In this document: positions 38,652 to 48,062 of the stretch, piece after piece
Layout of the letters: each line of letters starts with the position of its first letter
How positions within the stretch are numbered: position 1 is the stretch's first letter
Assembly (NCBI GenBank): GCA_017480325.1
Contig: JAFVAY010000005.1
Location: forward strand, 1-64,000
Length of the DNA stretch: 64,000 nucleotides
Direction of reading: 5' to 3'
Source of the DNA: Clostridiales bacterium
Lineage (GTDB): Bacteria; Bacillota; Clostridia; Saccharofermentanales; Saccharofermentanaceae
Made by a program: the position numbers and the translations under genes
Notes under the pieces: model-generated
What the model saw: only the letters and a program-made list of their open reading frames with translations
Databases searched by the model: none
Told to the model about the DNA's origin: nothing

Positions 38652-39107
38652 TTAATTATCCTCCTTTATTTCCTCGACCAGAAGCTTTACGCCTTCGATC
38701 TTAAGAACCTTAACCTTCGCGCCTTCCGGGATGATCTGATTCTCATCAGCGGTCTTGGCGCTCCAGACCTGTCCCTTAACCTTGACCTGACCCTGTGCTT
38801 CGAGAGTATTGATAGTCTTGATTACGACTCCAACCTCTCCGAAAAGCCTGTCGGCATTGGTAGCATTCTCTTTACTCTCATGTCGTTTATCAAGCTGCGG
38901 CTTGATCCACTTGATACATATCAGGAAACAGACGATAGATACCACAACCATCACCGCGATCTGTACGCCCATATTCGCTCCGAAGAATGCACATACGGCG
39001 GCTGCCAGGCTTCCGACTGCACACCAGATGGTGGTAAGTCCTAAGGTAATGCCTTCGATTACGATGAATACCACCATGAGGATCAGCCATAATACCCACA
39101 TCTTCAT
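38652..39107 (-). CDS. NfeD-like membrane protein
   Basis: 151 residues. Two or three N-terminal hydrophobic segments (LWLILMVVFIVIEGITLGL, then AVGSLAAAVCAFFG and IAVMVVVSIVCFLICI) and a C-terminal OB-fold with GEVGVVIKTINTLEAQGQVKVKG. The frame is open further upstream to 39170, but GGGAGGG seven bases before the ATG at 39107 decides the start. Partner of the SPFH protein encoded one base downstream; together they are thought to organise membrane domains. Confidence 0.9.
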   Translation of the reverse strand: MKMWVLWLILMVVFIVIEGITLGLTTIWCAVGSLAAAVCAFFGANMGVQIAVMVVVSIVCFLICIKWIKPQLDKRHESKENATNADRLFGEVGVVIKTINTLEAQGQVKVKGQVWSAKTADENQIIPEGAKVKVLKIEGVKLLVEEIKEDN

Positions 39108-39141
39108 GATTAATCCCTCCCTTTCCATCGGATTTAGACCA

Positions 39142-39170
39142 ATTATATACAGTGCAAAATCGGCTTTCAA
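39142..39170 (-). promoter_or_regulatory. Sigma-A type promoter for nfeD-SPFH
   Basis: TTGAAA at 39165-39170, a 17-base spacer and TATAAT at 39142-39147 on the minus strand. Transcription should start near 39135, about 28 bases before the nfeD ATG. Confidence 0.8.
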
Positions 39171-39201
39171 TGAAGAGGGAACCGAATTAAACTTTTCTTA
39201 A

Positions 39202-39972
39202 CTATTTATCTGAAGGTATTCTGAAGCGCTCCCAGTCGTATTTGACCTCTTCAAGGGTAAGCCCCTCCGGAGGCAGAGTCTTCCCAGCCCTCTCACGATC
39301 ACAGGAGGCGATAATCGAGGGGATGTCCTCGGGAGCATACTTTCCTTGACCTACATAAAGAAGTGTTCCCGCGATTATTCGAACCATGTTGTAGAGGAAC
39401 GCTTCCCCATCCACTTCTATCTCTATGAGTCCGTCTCCGCAGTCTCTTACCTCGACCTTATTAAGCCGTCTCATGGTTGTATTCTGTGAGCCTCCGGAAG
39501 CACAGAAAGAAGCGAAGTCATGCGCACCTTCAAAAAACGGAGCTGCCTTTACCATAGAATCAACATCAAGATGACCGGTAACATAATAAGTGTATCTACC
39601 CTGAAGCGGATGTCTTACGGTATCGTGAAGTATTCTGTAGATATACCTCTTCCCCAAGGAATCGAATCTGGCGTTGAAGTCTTCCGTTACGGGAAAAGCC
39701 GTTACCACGGATACATCGTCGGGAAGAAGTGCATTACAGGCCAGAGGAAGCTTGGCGCATGGTATATCAAACGGGACCTTCGCCGAACACACGATGCCCC
39801 TGGCGTGAACGCCGGCGTCTGTCCGGGAAGATCCCGTTACTTTAATCTGTTCTTTATAAAGAGTCGAGAGGACCTTCTGTATCTCATCCTGAACGGAGCG
39901 CCCGTTCTCCTGATACTGCCACCCGACAAAGTCGGTACCGTCGAATTCGATTATGAGCGCGACGGCAGACAT
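39202..39972 (-). CDS. truA: tRNA pseudouridine(38-40) synthase TruA
   Basis: 256 residues, normal length. The catalytic Asp52 is in GSSRTDAGVHA; YDGTDFVGWQ-like start (FDGTDFVGWQYQ), GKRYIYRI and FLYNMVRIIAG follow in the usual order. Modifies U38-40 in the anticodon arm of many tRNAs. Begins four bases after the glucokinase stop. Confidence 0.96.
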   Translation of the reverse strand: MSAVALIIEFDGTDFVGWQYQENGRSVQDEIQKVLSTLYKEQIKVTGSSRTDAGVHARGIVCSAKVPFDIPCAKLPLACNALLPDDVSVVTAFPVTEDFNARFDSLGKRYIYRILHDTVRHPLQGRYTYYVTGHLDVDSMVKAAPFFEGAHDFASFCASGGSQNTTMRRLNKVEVRDCGDGLIEIEVDGEAFLYNMVRIIAGTLLYVGQGKYAPEDIPSIIASCDRERAGKTLPPEGLTLEEVKYDWERFRIPSDK

Positions 39973-39976
39973 ATCC

Positions 39977-40960
39977 TTAGCAGGCTGTACCGTCGATCTG
40001 GTCTCTTACGCAGGTCATACCCATCATGGCAGCACCTACGATACCGGCATCATTACCCATCTGAGCAAGAGCGATTCTAGTCTTCTTAACTCCGGGACCA
40101 TAGAAAGGACGGCTCATGGTCTTCTGTGTCATAGGAATGAGAAGCGGATCACCCTCGTTACAGATACCGCCGCCTACTACGAGGACCTCAGGCATGAATG
40201 TGTTGATGGCATTGGCAAGACCGTCGGCAAGATAATCCGTGTACATATCGATAACGCCGTTAGCGGCCTCATCTCCCATCCTCTGAGCAATGAAAGCGAC
40301 TTTGCCGTTAACCTTGCCCTCTTCCTTAATAACATCATTAAGCTTGGAATCGGGATTGGCCTCGGCAGCCTCCTTTGTCATCCTTACGAGAGCGGAAGCG
40401 GAAGCGTAGCACTCGAAGCAGCCCTTACGTCCGCATGTACAGGGAACACCACCCGATACGAGGACAGTATGACCGAACTCTGAGCCTGCCTGGTTGAAGC
40501 CGGAATAGATCTTGCCGTCGATGATAACTCCTGCGCCTACACCGGTGCCGAGTGTGATCGTAACGGAATCCTTAGCGCCCTTAGCCGCACCTGCGATAGC
40601 CTCAGCCATAGCAGCGCAGTTGGCGTCATTATCGATATATACGGGAAGATCTATAACTTCTCTTATAAGCTTTCTCATGGGTGCCATATTGAAAGGAAGG
40701 TTGCCGGCATAAACAAGTATTCCTGCCTTATTATCAGGTGTTCCGGGAGAACCGATACCGATAGCCGAGATGTCTTCCTTCTTAAGTCCTGCCTCTTCGA
40801 TAACTCTGACAGCGAGGCTGCCCATATCGTGAATGATATCCTCCATCGGTCTGTCGGCATTAGTCTTGATGCTCTGCTTGTTCAGAAGCTTTCCCTCGTC
40901 ATCGACAATGCCCGCCTTAATGTTAGTTCCTCCTAGATCGATGCCCACATAATAAGCCAT
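39977..40960 (-). CDS. glcK: ROK-family glucokinase
   Basis: 327 residues. Phosphate loop GIDLGGTNIKAGIVD at the start, substrate and catalytic Asp in YIDNDANCAA, TLGTGVGAGVIIDGKI for ATP, and the ROK zinc signature CTCGRKGCFECYAS. Phosphorylates glucose with ATP to glucose-6-phosphate, which also supplies glucose-1-phosphate for the dTDP-sugar pathway. A GGGAGG 11 bases before the ATG. Followed by truA with a 4-base gap. Confidence 0.95.
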   Translation of the reverse strand: MAYYVGIDLGGTNIKAGIVDDEGKLLNKQSIKTNADRPMEDIIHDMGSLAVRVIEEAGLKKEDISAIGIGSPGTPDNKAGILVYAGNLPFNMAPMRKLIREVIDLPVYIDNDANCAAMAEAIAGAAKGAKDSVTITLGTGVGAGVIIDGKIYSGFNQAGSEFGHTVLVSGGVPCTCGRKGCFECYASASALVRMTKEAAEANPDSKLNDVIKEEGKVNGKVAFIAQRMGDEAANGVIDMYTDYLADGLANAINTFMPEVLVVGGGICNEGDPLLIPMTQKTMSRPFYGPGVKKTRIALAQMGNDAGIVGAAMMGMTCVRDQIDGTAC

Positions 40961-41010
40961 CCTAAGGTTCCTCCCGAATCAATAATTGTCTATAAATTTT
41001 ACCACAGAAC

Positions 41011-41823
41011 TTACCCTCCAAGAAGTACTTCTGTCAGTATCAGAAGCGCTGCTCCCATAAGGAAGGCAATGAATACCAGGATATCACTTCCGGTGATCCT
41101 TAGAGGGTTAAGCTTTGTTCTCATATTTCCTCCTCTGTAGCATCTGGCATCCATTGCCACTGCCAGATCCTCGGCACGCTTAAAGGATGATACGAAGAGC
41201 GGGATCAACACCGTAACATATCCTTTGACTCTGTTGATAAAGGATCCCGTGTCATAATCTGCTCCTCTGGACTCCTGTGCCCTCATGATCTTATCCGTCT
41301 CTTCGATCAGGGTCGGAATGAATCTTAAGGCTATGGACATCATCATCGATGCTTCATGCACCGGAACGTGAATCGCCTTAAGAGGAGACAGCAGTGACTC
41401 AAGTGCATCCGCGATCTTAAGAGGCGTGGTAGTCAAGGTAAGCAGCACCGATGTCGAGAGTATAAGGAACAGAAGTCTCAGAGACATCAGTATCGCCCGC
41501 GTAAGCCCAACATCCGTGATAAGGATAAAACGCCACGAGAACAGTGTATTCCCTGTCTTTATGGTAAACAGGTTAAGAATAAAGATGAACAATGTAAGTG
41601 GCAGGATAGGCTTGACCGTAGACCAGGTGACATTAAGCGGCATCCTTGCCACAACAAGCTGCACTACCGTCAAAATCGACAAAGCTATCAGTGCCTGAAG
41701 AGAATCCACGGCGAAGATGCATATCAGGTACACTATGTATAGGATCACCTTTATCCTAGGATCTGTCCTGTGAAGTACAGAACCGGTATCCACGTATCGT
41801 CCGAGACTAATGTTATTCAGCAT
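41011..41823 (-). CDS. ecfT: ECF transporter transmembrane component EcfT
   Basis: 270 residues with about five or six hydrophobic segments. The two coupling helices carry QESRGADY and DARCYRGG, variants of the paired ARG motifs that contact the ATPases. It joins a substrate-binding S protein to the ATPases to import vitamins or metals; no S component is in the window, so this is a shared (group II) module. Start overlaps the ATPase gene by 11 bases. Confidence 0.94.
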   Translation of the reverse strand: MLNNISLGRYVDTGSVLHRTDPRIKVILYIVYLICIFAVDSLQALIALSILTVVQLVVARMPLNVTWSTVKPILPLTLFIFILNLFTIKTGNTLFSWRFILITDVGLTRAILMSLRLLFLILSTSVLLTLTTTPLKIADALESLLSPLKAIHVPVHEASMMMSIALRFIPTLIEETDKIMRAQESRGADYDTGSFINRVKGYVTVLIPLFVSSFKRAEDLAVAMDARCYRGGNMRTKLNPLRITGSDILVFIAFLMGAALLILTEVLLGG

Positions 41824-43591
41824 CCAACACGCTCCTGACGATAGAGGCTGCCTCTTGAGAGGGTACCGGATACGGAGGCATCAGCTTTATCCCCGGATAC
41901 TCCTTCTTAAGCCTTGTCTTGATCTTCGCCGAGAAATCATAAAGTATCGGCATTGATAGTCCCAGAGCGCCCGCAGTCTCCTCGTCCTTGAACAGCTCTG
42001 ATGCGGTACCCGTTCCGACCTCCCTGCCATCCTTTATACAGAATATCCTGTCGGCATATCTTGCCGCCTCATCCATGTTATGGGACACGATAATAACCGT
42101 GGTCCCGGCATCTCTTAATGCAAGAATTGTCATAAACATCTCTATACGGCCGATCGGGTCAAGTCCCGCAGCAGGCTCATCGAGAACCAGTACTGAAGGC
42201 TTCATTACCAGAACTCCCGCGAGAGCCGCCCTTCGTTTCTGTCCTCCCGACAGCTCGAAAGGACTCTTTGTCAGCACATCCTCCGTCAGCCCAGCTATAA
42301 TCGCGGCTGCCTTTACTCTGGCGGGACGATTCTCCTCCGGAGTCTGAAGCTTTATGAGGCCGTAGGCAATATCCTTTTCGACGGTCTCCTCGAAGAGCTG
42401 ATACTCGGGGTACTGGAAAACAAGCCCCACACTCTGTCTTATCCTGGCAAGGTCCTTTTTCCTCGAGGTAGAAAGCACCTCCCCGTCCTTGCCGTAAAGA
42501 ACCACCTGCCCCTGCTGGGGTCTTACGATGCCGTTAAGGTGAGATATCAGCGTGGTCTTACCACAACCGCTTTTACCAACGATCGCGAGTATCTCCCCCT
42601 CGTATACACTGAGATTAATATGCTCAAGTGCGTAAGTCCTTCCGTTATCGTAGGAATAAGATAGATCAGAGACCTCCAGAAGCTTCCTTCTCGCCTCCGG
42701 AATAACGACCTGAGGCTCCTCCGGTCTTGAGGTCGCAAGTCTAGCGTATCTCACGGCAGTATTAAGCCTCGCCTCTTCATCCCTGATATCTTCCTCGGTA
42801 AGAGTCTTATCTGCTAGCTTGCTTATCTCATTAACGAGACTTATGTCCTGGGGAAGCTCAAGTCCGGCCATATTAAGCTTATCCGGATGGGAGAATATCT
42901 CGGGAGGCGTACCCGTCATGGTAACCTTACCCTTCTCAATAACAAATATCCTCTCGCATCTTGCCGCTTCGTTCATGTCGTGGGTTATCGTAAGGACCGT
43001 GATCCCCTTCTCTCGGTTCATTTTCTCCACGAGATCCAGGAATTCATCTCTGCTTACCGGATCCAACATGGCAGTGGATTCATCTAATATCAGGACCTTC
43101 GGACGCATCGCCAGTGCCCCTGCTATTGCAAGCTTCTGTTTCTGTCCTCCCGACAAAGATGCGGCCTCCCTTTTACGCAGATCATACAGACCGACATATC
43201 TTAAGGCCTCATCAACTCTCTCCCTTAATTCAGGAAGCTGTATTCCCAGATTCTCCGGTCCGAAAGCAACATCCTCTTCAACTATAGTGCCTACGATCTG
43301 GTTATCGGGGTTTTGAAATACATAAGCGCACCTTTGGCGTATGTCATAGTAGCTCTCTTCATCGGAGGCGGTAATGCCAAGCACACAGATCTCTCCCTCA
43401 TCAGGGAGCTCGAGCACGTCAATCAGCTTTGCCAAAGTGGACTTACCGGAGCCGTTAGGACCCAGGACAGCACAATAAGAGCCGATATCGACATCAAGGC
43501 TTATGTCATCTAATGCCTTGGGGAATGCCTCCCCGGTATCGTCGTTCTTGTATGCAAAGCATATATGTTTTACGCTGATCCCGCTTGCCAT
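41813..43591 (-). CDS. Fused ECF transporter ATPases (EcfA1-EcfA2 in one protein)
   Basis: 592 residues made of two complete ABC ATPases. First half: Walker A GPNGSGKST (44-52), FQNPDNQ Q-loop, LSGGQKQK signature, VLILDEST Walker B. Second half from about 310: Walker A GKSGCGKTT, FQYPEYQLFEETV Q-loop, ELSGGQKRR and VLVLDEPAAGLDP. The Q-loops FQNPDNQIVGTIVEEDVAFG and FQYPEYQLFEETVEKDIAYG match EcfA1 and EcfA2 respectively. In most Bacillota these are two genes (ecfA1, ecfA2); here they are joined by a linker of about 30 residues. Powers EcfT plus an S protein. Starts after the rplQ terminator. Confidence 0.95.
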   Translation of the reverse strand: MASGISVKHICFAYKNDDTGEAFPKALDDISLDVDIGSYCAVLGPNGSGKSTLAKLIDVLELPDEGEICVLGITASDEESYYDIRQRCAYVFQNPDNQIVGTIVEEDVAFGPENLGIQLPELRERVDEALRYVGLYDLRKREAASLSGGQKQKLAIAGALAMRPKVLILDESTAMLDPVSRDEFLDLVEKMNREKGITVLTITHDMNEAARCERIFVIEKGKVTMTGTPPEIFSHPDKLNMAGLELPQDISLVNEISKLADKTLTEEDIRDEEARLNTAVRYARLATSRPEEPQVVIPEARRKLLEVSDLSYSYDNGRTYALEHINLSVYEGEILAIVGKSGCGKTTLISHLNGIVRPQQGQVVLYGKDGEVLSTSRKKDLARIRQSVGLVFQYPEYQLFEETVEKDIAYGLIKLQTPEENRPARVKAAAIIAGLTEDVLTKSPFELSGGQKRRAALAGVLVMKPSVLVLDEPAAGLDPIGRIEMFMTILALRDAGTTVIIVSHNMDEAARYADRIFCIKDGREVGTGTASELFKDEETAGALGLSMPILYDFSAKIKTRLKKEYPGIKLMPPYPVPSQEAASIVRSVLDAE

Positions 43592-43611
43592 TGCTTCCTT
43601 CTTAAGTACGC

Positions 43612-43648
43612 TAATAATAAAACGGGGTCTGCAAAACGCAGCCCCGTT
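43612..43648 (-). terminator. Intrinsic terminator after rplQ (end of alpha operon)
   Basis: Hairpin with arms 43621-43632 and 43638-43648 (AACGGGG, one bulged T, CTGC pairing with GCAGCCCCGTT), loop AAAAC, then TTTTATTATT on the minus strand. Lies 38 bases after the rplQ stop and before the ecfA gene. Confidence 0.87.
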
Positions 43649-43685
43649 AAAACACTTAGCTTAATTTCGCCGGATTCCTATAGGA

Positions 43686-44210
43686 TCAAACGAACTCGAG
43701 AATTGCCATCTCAGAGCCATCACCGCGTCTTGCGCCGATCTTGATAACTCTTGTGTAGCCGCCCTGTCTGCCCTCGTACTTGGGAGCGATCTCATCGAAC
43801 ATCTTGTTGACAGGGTTGATCGTGTTGCCCTCTGCATCATGACTCTTCATGAGCCAGTATGTCATATTCTTTCTGGCAGCAAGTCTTGATGCTGAATCTA
43901 CCTGAACTGTCTTTGTCTTAACTTCACGGTCAACTGTATCGTACTTGTTTCCGTTCTTGGAAGTCTTCGTAACGAGAACCTTGTTGCCCTTACCGTCGAG
44001 CTTTGCAGCAGAAACGGTAACGTCCTTTGTTGTGAAGTTGTCCTTCTCCTTGATTGCGTCCGCTACAAGCTTATCAACGATGGAGCTGACTTCCTTTGCA
44101 CGAGCTACTGTTGTCTCAACTCTGCCGTTGATAACAAGTGCAGTAGAAAGGCTTCTAAGGATAGCAAGCTTCTGATCTGACGGACGGCCAAGCTTTCTGT
44201 TAATAGCCAT
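43686..44210 (-). CDS. rplQ: 50S ribosomal protein L17
   Basis: 174 residues, against about 115-130 for most bacteria. The L17 core is split: [19 protein letters not shown] through SIVDKLV at the front and [14 protein letters not shown] with [15 protein letters not shown] at the back, with an insertion of about 55 residues (roughly 55-110, Lys/Thr/Val-rich) between them. Insertions here are known in some Clostridia. Last gene of the block, followed by a strong terminator. Confidence 0.97.
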   Translation of the reverse strand: MAINRKLGRPSDQKLAILRSLSTALVINGRVETTVARAKEVSSIVDKLVADAIKEKDNFTTKDVTVSAAKLDGKGNKVLVTKTSKNGNKYDTVDREVKTKTVQVDSASRLAARKNMTYWLMKSHDAEGNTINPVNKMFDEIAPKYEGRQGGYTRVIKIGARRGDGSEMAILEFV

Positions 44211-44236
44211 ATCTTCTAATCCTCCTGATGTGCTCT

Positions 44237-45190
44237 TTATGCGTCTGCATCCGCCAGATGCAGTCCCATCTCGGAAAGCTTGGCGATTACTTCGTCAAGT
44301 GACTTCTTTCCGAGGTTTCTGACCTTGATCATCTCGTCCTCAGACTTGTTGATGAGATCACCGACCGTATTGATCGCTGCTCTCTTCAAGCAGTTATATG
44401 TACGAACTGAGAAATCCAGGTCCTCGATAGCTCTGTTAAGCTCGGAATTCTTCTCCGTCTTGGGCTCAACTGTCTTGAAGCTGATTCCGCTGTCAGTATC
44501 TGTCAAAGCCTTGAAAAGGCTCAGGTGAGTGATAAGGATATCAGCTGCGGAAGAGAAAGCCTCGTCAACTGCGATAGTACCGTCTGTCCAGACCTCGAGA
44601 GTCAGACTGTCATAGTCTGTTCTGGCGCCTACACGAGTATTCTCTACTACAAAGTTAGCCTTCTTGATAGGTGTGAAGATCGAGTCGATGGCGATAATAC
44701 CGATCGCCTGACCGTCTACCTTATTCTGCTCGGCAGTGTTGTAGCCGCGACCCTTGCTGATCGTAAGCTCCATGAACACCTTAGCTGTTCCGTTAAGATG
44801 ACCGATAACCAGGTTAGGATTAACGATCTCGATCTCGTCATCGTGAACGATGTCACCTGCCTTGAGCTCGCCTGTCTTGCCCTCAGGTACGCTGATGCAT
44901 ACAGTCTTGGGAGAATCGCTGTGGAGCTTGACGCGGATATCCTTGATATTAAGGATGATCTCTGTCATGTCCTCGATTATTCCGGGAACAGTGGTGAACT
45001 CGTGATAGATATTATCGATCTTGATCGCTGTAACAGCAGCACCGGTAAGAGAAGAAAGCAGAACTCGGCGCAGGGAATTACCAAGCGTCGTGCCGTATCC
45101 GCGCTCCAGCGGAGATACGACATATTTGCCGTAAGAACCATCTTCGCTTGTTTCTTTACATTCAATGGTTGGCTGTAAAATATCGTTCAT
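44237..45190 (-). CDS. rpoA: DNA-directed RNA polymerase subunit alpha
   Basis: 317 residues. N-terminal assembly domain with [24 protein letters not shown] and [19 protein letters not shown]-terminal domain with [19 protein letters not shown] and [13 protein letters not shown], the helix-hairpin-helix part that binds UP elements and activators. Standard length and position between rpsD and rplQ. Confidence 0.98.
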   Translation of the reverse strand: MNDILQPTIECKETSEDGSYGKYVVSPLERGYGTTLGNSLRRVLLSSLTGAAVTAIKIDNIYHEFTTVPGIIEDMTEIILNIKDIRVKLHSDSPKTVCISVPEGKTGELKAGDIVHDDEIEIVNPNLVIGHLNGTAKVFMELTISKGRGYNTAEQNKVDGQAIGIIAIDSIFTPIKKANFVVENTRVGARTDYDSLTLEVWTDGTIAVDEAFSSAADILITHLSLFKALTDTDSGISFKTVEPKTEKNSELNRAIEDLDFSVRTYNCLKRAAINTVGDLINKSEDEMIKVRNLGKKSLDEVIAKLSEMGLHLADADA

Positions 45191-45220
45191 TATATTTCCT
45201 CCGATTCTACAGGCTATGTA

Positions 45221-45817
45221 TTACTTGCTGTACAACTCGACGATTGCAACTGCGTTTACAGGAACATCGATCTGATCTCCAGTAGGATATGCATTGATCT
45301 TACCGGAAAGCTTCTCGTGATCCGCAGACATCCACTCGGGAACAGCGATAGAATCAGTTCTGTCGAGGATCTCCTTGAATCTGGGAGAGGACTTGGCAGC
45401 CTCCTTGACCTCGATCTCGTCTCCAACGCTTACACGGTAGGAAGGAATGTTAACCGTCTTGCCGTTAACCTTAATGTTTCTGTGTGAGATGATCTGCTTA
45501 GCCTCATCTCTTGTTCTTGCATAACCCATTCTGAAGAGAACATTATCAAGCCTTGTCTCGAGGAGGATCATGAGATTCTCTCCGACTGTGCCGTAGTGAA
45601 GCTTCTGTGCCTTCTCAAAGTAATTTCTGAAGGGCTTCTCCAATACGCCGTAAATAAACTTAGCCTTCTGCTTCTCCTTAAGCTGTGTGCCGTATTCGGA
45701 CATCTTCTTAGGTCTTGCATTTCTGTTTCTGTTTGATTTCTTGTCTATACCAAGAACTGCAGGCTCAATACCAAGGGATCTGCACTTCTTGAGGACAGGT
45801 GTCATATCTCTAGCCAT
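45221..45817 (-). CDS. rpsD: 30S ribosomal protein S4
   Basis: 198 residues. MARDMTPVLKKCRSLGIEP is the usual start; a TTG-initiated frame two codons earlier is possible but GAGGG is spaced for the ATG at 45817. The S4 RNA-binding motif is RLDNVLFRMGYARTRDEAKQIISHRNIKVNGKTV. No zinc-binding Cys cluster is seen at the N-terminus (the C-minus form). Primary 16S binder and often an autoregulator of its operon. Confidence 0.97.
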   Translation of the reverse strand: MARDMTPVLKKCRSLGIEPAVLGIDKKSNRNRNARPKKMSEYGTQLKEKQKAKFIYGVLEKPFRNYFEKAQKLHYGTVGENLMILLETRLDNVLFRMGYARTRDEAKQIISHRNIKVNGKTVNIPSYRVSVGDEIEVKEAAKSSPRFKEILDRTDSIAVPEWMSADHEKLSGKINAYPTGDQIDVPVNAVAIVELYSK

Positions 45818-45838
45818 AATCAATTACCCTCTTTCGTA

Positions 45839-46234
45839 TTAAACTCTGCGACGCTTGGGAGGACGGCAACCGTTATGAGGAACGGGTGTAACATCCTTGA
45901 TCATCGTAATCTCAAGACCTGCGGTAGCGAGCGCTCTAACAGCGGACTCACGACCTGCACCGGGTCCCTTGACATAAACCTCAACCGTCTTCATGCCGTG
46001 GTCAACAGCCTTCTTGGCTGCATCCTCGGCAGCAATCTGTGCAGCAAAAGCTGTACCCTTACGGGAACCTCTCATGTTCTGCATTCCGGCAGAAGACCAA
46101 GAAATGGCATTTCCGGCCTTGTCAGTAATTGTAACAATGGTGTTGTTAAATGTAGCGTGGATGTGAGCAGCACCTTCAACGATGTTCTTACGCTCACGTC
46201 TCTTGGGTCTTGTGGACTGCTTATTATTAGCCAT
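45839..46234 (-). CDS. rpsK: 30S ribosomal protein S11
   Basis: 131 residues with the conserved [32 protein letters not shown] and the C-terminal [17 protein letters not shown]. Platform protein of the 30S subunit. GGGGAGG upstream of ATG; 16 bases after rpsM. Confidence 0.98.
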   Translation of the reverse strand: MANNKQSTRPKRRERKNIVEGAAHIHATFNNTIVTITDKAGNAISWSSAGMQNMRGSRKGTAFAAQIAAEDAAKKAVDHGMKTVEVYVKGPGAGRESAVRALATAGLEITMIKDVTPVPHNGCRPPKRRRV

Positions 46235-46250
46235 CTAGATTCGCCTCCCC

Positions 46251-46622
46251 TTACTTCTTCTTGCCTGCAACGGTATGCTTCGGGCCCTTGCGGGTACGGG
46301 CATTCGTCTTAGTACGCTGTCCTCTGACGGGAAGGCCCAGTCTGTGACGACGTCCTCTATAGCAGTTGATATCTGTAAGACGTTTGATATCGCCCGCTAC
46401 CTGTCTCTTGAGGTCACCCTCAACTACCACGTTCTCGCGTTCGATCGTCTCACGGATCTTAGCGACTTCGTCCTCTGTAAGATCTTTAACCCTGGTATCA
46501 GGATTGAGTCCGGCACTCTTGATGATGCTGGATGCGCTTGTCGTACCAATGCCGTAAATGTATGTGAGAGCAATCTCTATTCTCTTATCATTCGGCAAAT
46601 CAACACCGGCAATACGAGCCAT
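46251..46622 (-). CDS. rpsM: 30S ribosomal protein S13
   Basis: 123 residues from the ATG at 46622 ([14 protein letters not shown]); GGAGG lies eight bases before it, so the longer open frame to 46658 is rejected. H2TH region YGIGTTSA, and the C-terminal [15 protein letters not shown] tail that touches tRNA. Head of the 30S subunit. Preceded by a 197-bp spacer, long for this operon. Confidence 0.97.
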   Translation of the reverse strand: MARIAGVDLPNDKRIEIALTYIYGIGTTSASSIIKSAGLNPDTRVKDLTEDEVAKIRETIERENVVVEGDLKRQVAGDIKRLTDINCYRGRRHRLGLPVRGQRTKTNARTRKGPKHTVAGKKK

Positions 46623-46819
46623 TTTTCTACCTCCGTTAGGTGTATTTTGAATTATCATACGACACGCTGCAGGGAATTCTCTTTATCAGGGAACAGCCGC
46701 CCCCACTTGTCGTGTTATAAGCTTTAATTCGTTTTCTTTGTTGTTTCCGCGGCCAGAGCAGTACCGCGATTAGCGACTCCGACAGGGCTAAATCTGTCTG
46801 CAGTCGGATCTTCCTGTTC
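46623..46819 (-). other. Structured spacer between rpmJ and rpsM
   Basis: 197 bases with no coding frame. In the transcript, TCCGAC (46803-46808) can pair with GTCGGA (46778-46783), and ACGACA (46708-46713) with TGTCGT (46659-46664) around a GC-rich core, just before the rpsM ribosome binding site. A regulatory leader is possible; no known motif recognised. Confidence 0.4.
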
Positions 46820-46933
46820 TTATCCCTGCACCTGCTTGTGCTTGGGGTCGGAACAAATGATCATGACTTTGCCATGACGGCGAATTACCTTGCACTTCTC
46901 GCACATAGGCTTTACCGACGGTCTGACTTTCAT
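46820..46933 (-). CDS. rpmJ: 50S ribosomal protein L36
   Basis: 37 residues: [20 protein letters not shown], continuing to a C-terminal KQVQG. Zinc-binding form with Cys11, Cys14, Cys27 and His33. GGAGGA lies just before the ATG. Gene order infA-rpmJ-rpsM is standard. Confidence 0.97.
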   Translation of the reverse strand: MKVRPSVKPMCEKCKVIRRHGKVMIICSDPKHKQVQG

Positions 46934-47060
46934 CTTAAATCCTCCTCCTGCATTTTATGCTACATAAACAATGCGCCTTTTCGCGCACGCTAATATATTC
47001 TATCAGCTTTTTTTATATATGCAAGTTCTTTTTTGTGTTTTTTAACCCGAATTTGGGCTA

Positions 47061-47282
47061 TCAGTTCTTCCCTCTCCATGTGATCCTTCCCTTTGACAGA
47101 TCGTACGGAGAAAGCTCCATAGTAACCTTGTCGCCGGGCAGTATCTTGATGTAATTCTGGCGAAGCTTGCCGGAGATATATGCCATTACCACATATCCGT
47201 TATCAAGCTTGACCTTGAACGTAGCGTTCGGCAGAGCCTCTTCGACTATACCTTCAACTTCAATAACATCTTCCTTAGCCAT
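47061..47282 (-). CDS. infA: Translation initiation factor IF-1
   Basis: 73 residues from [11 protein letters not shown]; an earlier in-frame ATG at 47297 is rejected because AGGAGGG is five bases from the ATG at 47282. OB-fold with [23 protein letters not shown] and [10 protein letters not shown]. Binds the A site of the 30S subunit. Overlaps the end of map by eight bases. Confidence 0.97.
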   Translation of the reverse strand: MAKEDVIEVEGIVEEALPNATFKVKLDNGYVVMAYISGKLRQNYIKILPGDKVTMELSPYDLSKGRITWRGKN

Positions 47283-48045
47283 TAAGTCCCTCCTCATATG
47301 TTGTCATCTCGGGTCCGTTCTCGGTAATTATAACAGTATTCTCATAATGTGCAGTCGGCAAACCGTCAGCTGCCGCGACCTCCCAGCCGTCGTCTCCAAG
47401 AACAACATAGCGCTGGCCCATGGTGATCATGGGTTCGATGCAGAAAGCCATACCCTTAAGTATCCTGTGACCTCTGCCCGCCTTTCCGTAATTTGGAACA
47501 TCCGGCTCCTGATGCATTTTCCTTCCTATTCCGTGTCCCGTTAGCTCTCTTACTACTCCGTAGCCATAGCCTTCGGCACAGGTCTGAACTGCATTGCTAA
47601 TATCGCCTATACGATTGCCGATCTGTGCCTTCTCAAGACCTTTGAAGAATGCTTCCTTTGTTCTTTCCACCAGCAGTCTTTTATTCTCACTGACATTTCC
47701 TATCATGAAGGTCCTGGCAGCATCACCCATATAGCCGTTAAGCTCAGCCACTACATCACAGGTAATGATATCTCCCTCTTTTAGGATGACCCTGTCAGAG
47801 GGAATTCCGTGTACAACTACCTCATTGATCGACGTGCAGATAGCAGCCGGGAAGGGCGGCTCTCCGTAGCCGACACAGGGAGCAGACCCGCCAGCTTCTT
47901 TAATTATCATCTGCGCTATATCATCAAGCTGCTTGGTAGACACACCGGGAACGGCCGCCTTGCGAAGCTCCCTGAGGATGATCGCAGTAAGCTTCCCCGC
48001 CTGACGCATTAGATCTAATTCATGATCCGATAATATCTCAACCAC
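47275..48045 (-). CDS. map: Methionine aminopeptidase, type I
   Basis: 256 residues. Removes the initiator Met. Metal ligands are in [20 protein letters not shown] (two Asp), [19 protein letters not shown] (His), FCIEPMI (Glu) and [13 protein letters not shown] (Glu). No N-terminal zinc finger. Lies between adk and infA as in many Bacillota, 17 bases after adk. Confidence 0.97.
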   Translation of the reverse strand: MVEILSDHELDLMRQAGKLTAIILRELRKAAVPGVSTKQLDDIAQMIIKEAGGSAPCVGYGEPPFPAAICTSINEVVVHGIPSDRVILKEGDIITCDVVAELNGYMGDAARTFMIGNVSENKRLLVERTKEAFFKGLEKAQIGNRIGDISNAVQTCAEGYGYGVVRELTGHGIGRKMHQEPDVPNYGKAGRGHRILKGMAFCIEPMITMGQRYVVLGDDGWEVAAADGLPTAHYENTVIITENGPEMTTYEEGLNG

Positions 48046-48062
48046 TTCTAATACACCTTCGT

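Noticed and set aside
38652..39170. Longer NfeD with 21 extra N-terminal residues
   Set aside because: The strong GGGAGGG and the promoter position (start of transcription near 39135) place the true start at 39107.
39150..39201. Weak hairpin after truA (TCGG..CCGA followed by TTTT)
   Set aside because: Only four or five pairs with a bulge and it overlaps the -35 box of the nfeD promoter; not convincing as a terminator.
47041..47060. Small palindrome CCCGAATTTGGG after infA considered as a terminator
   Set aside because: Stem leaves no loop and, on the transcribed strand, is followed by A residues rather than T residues.
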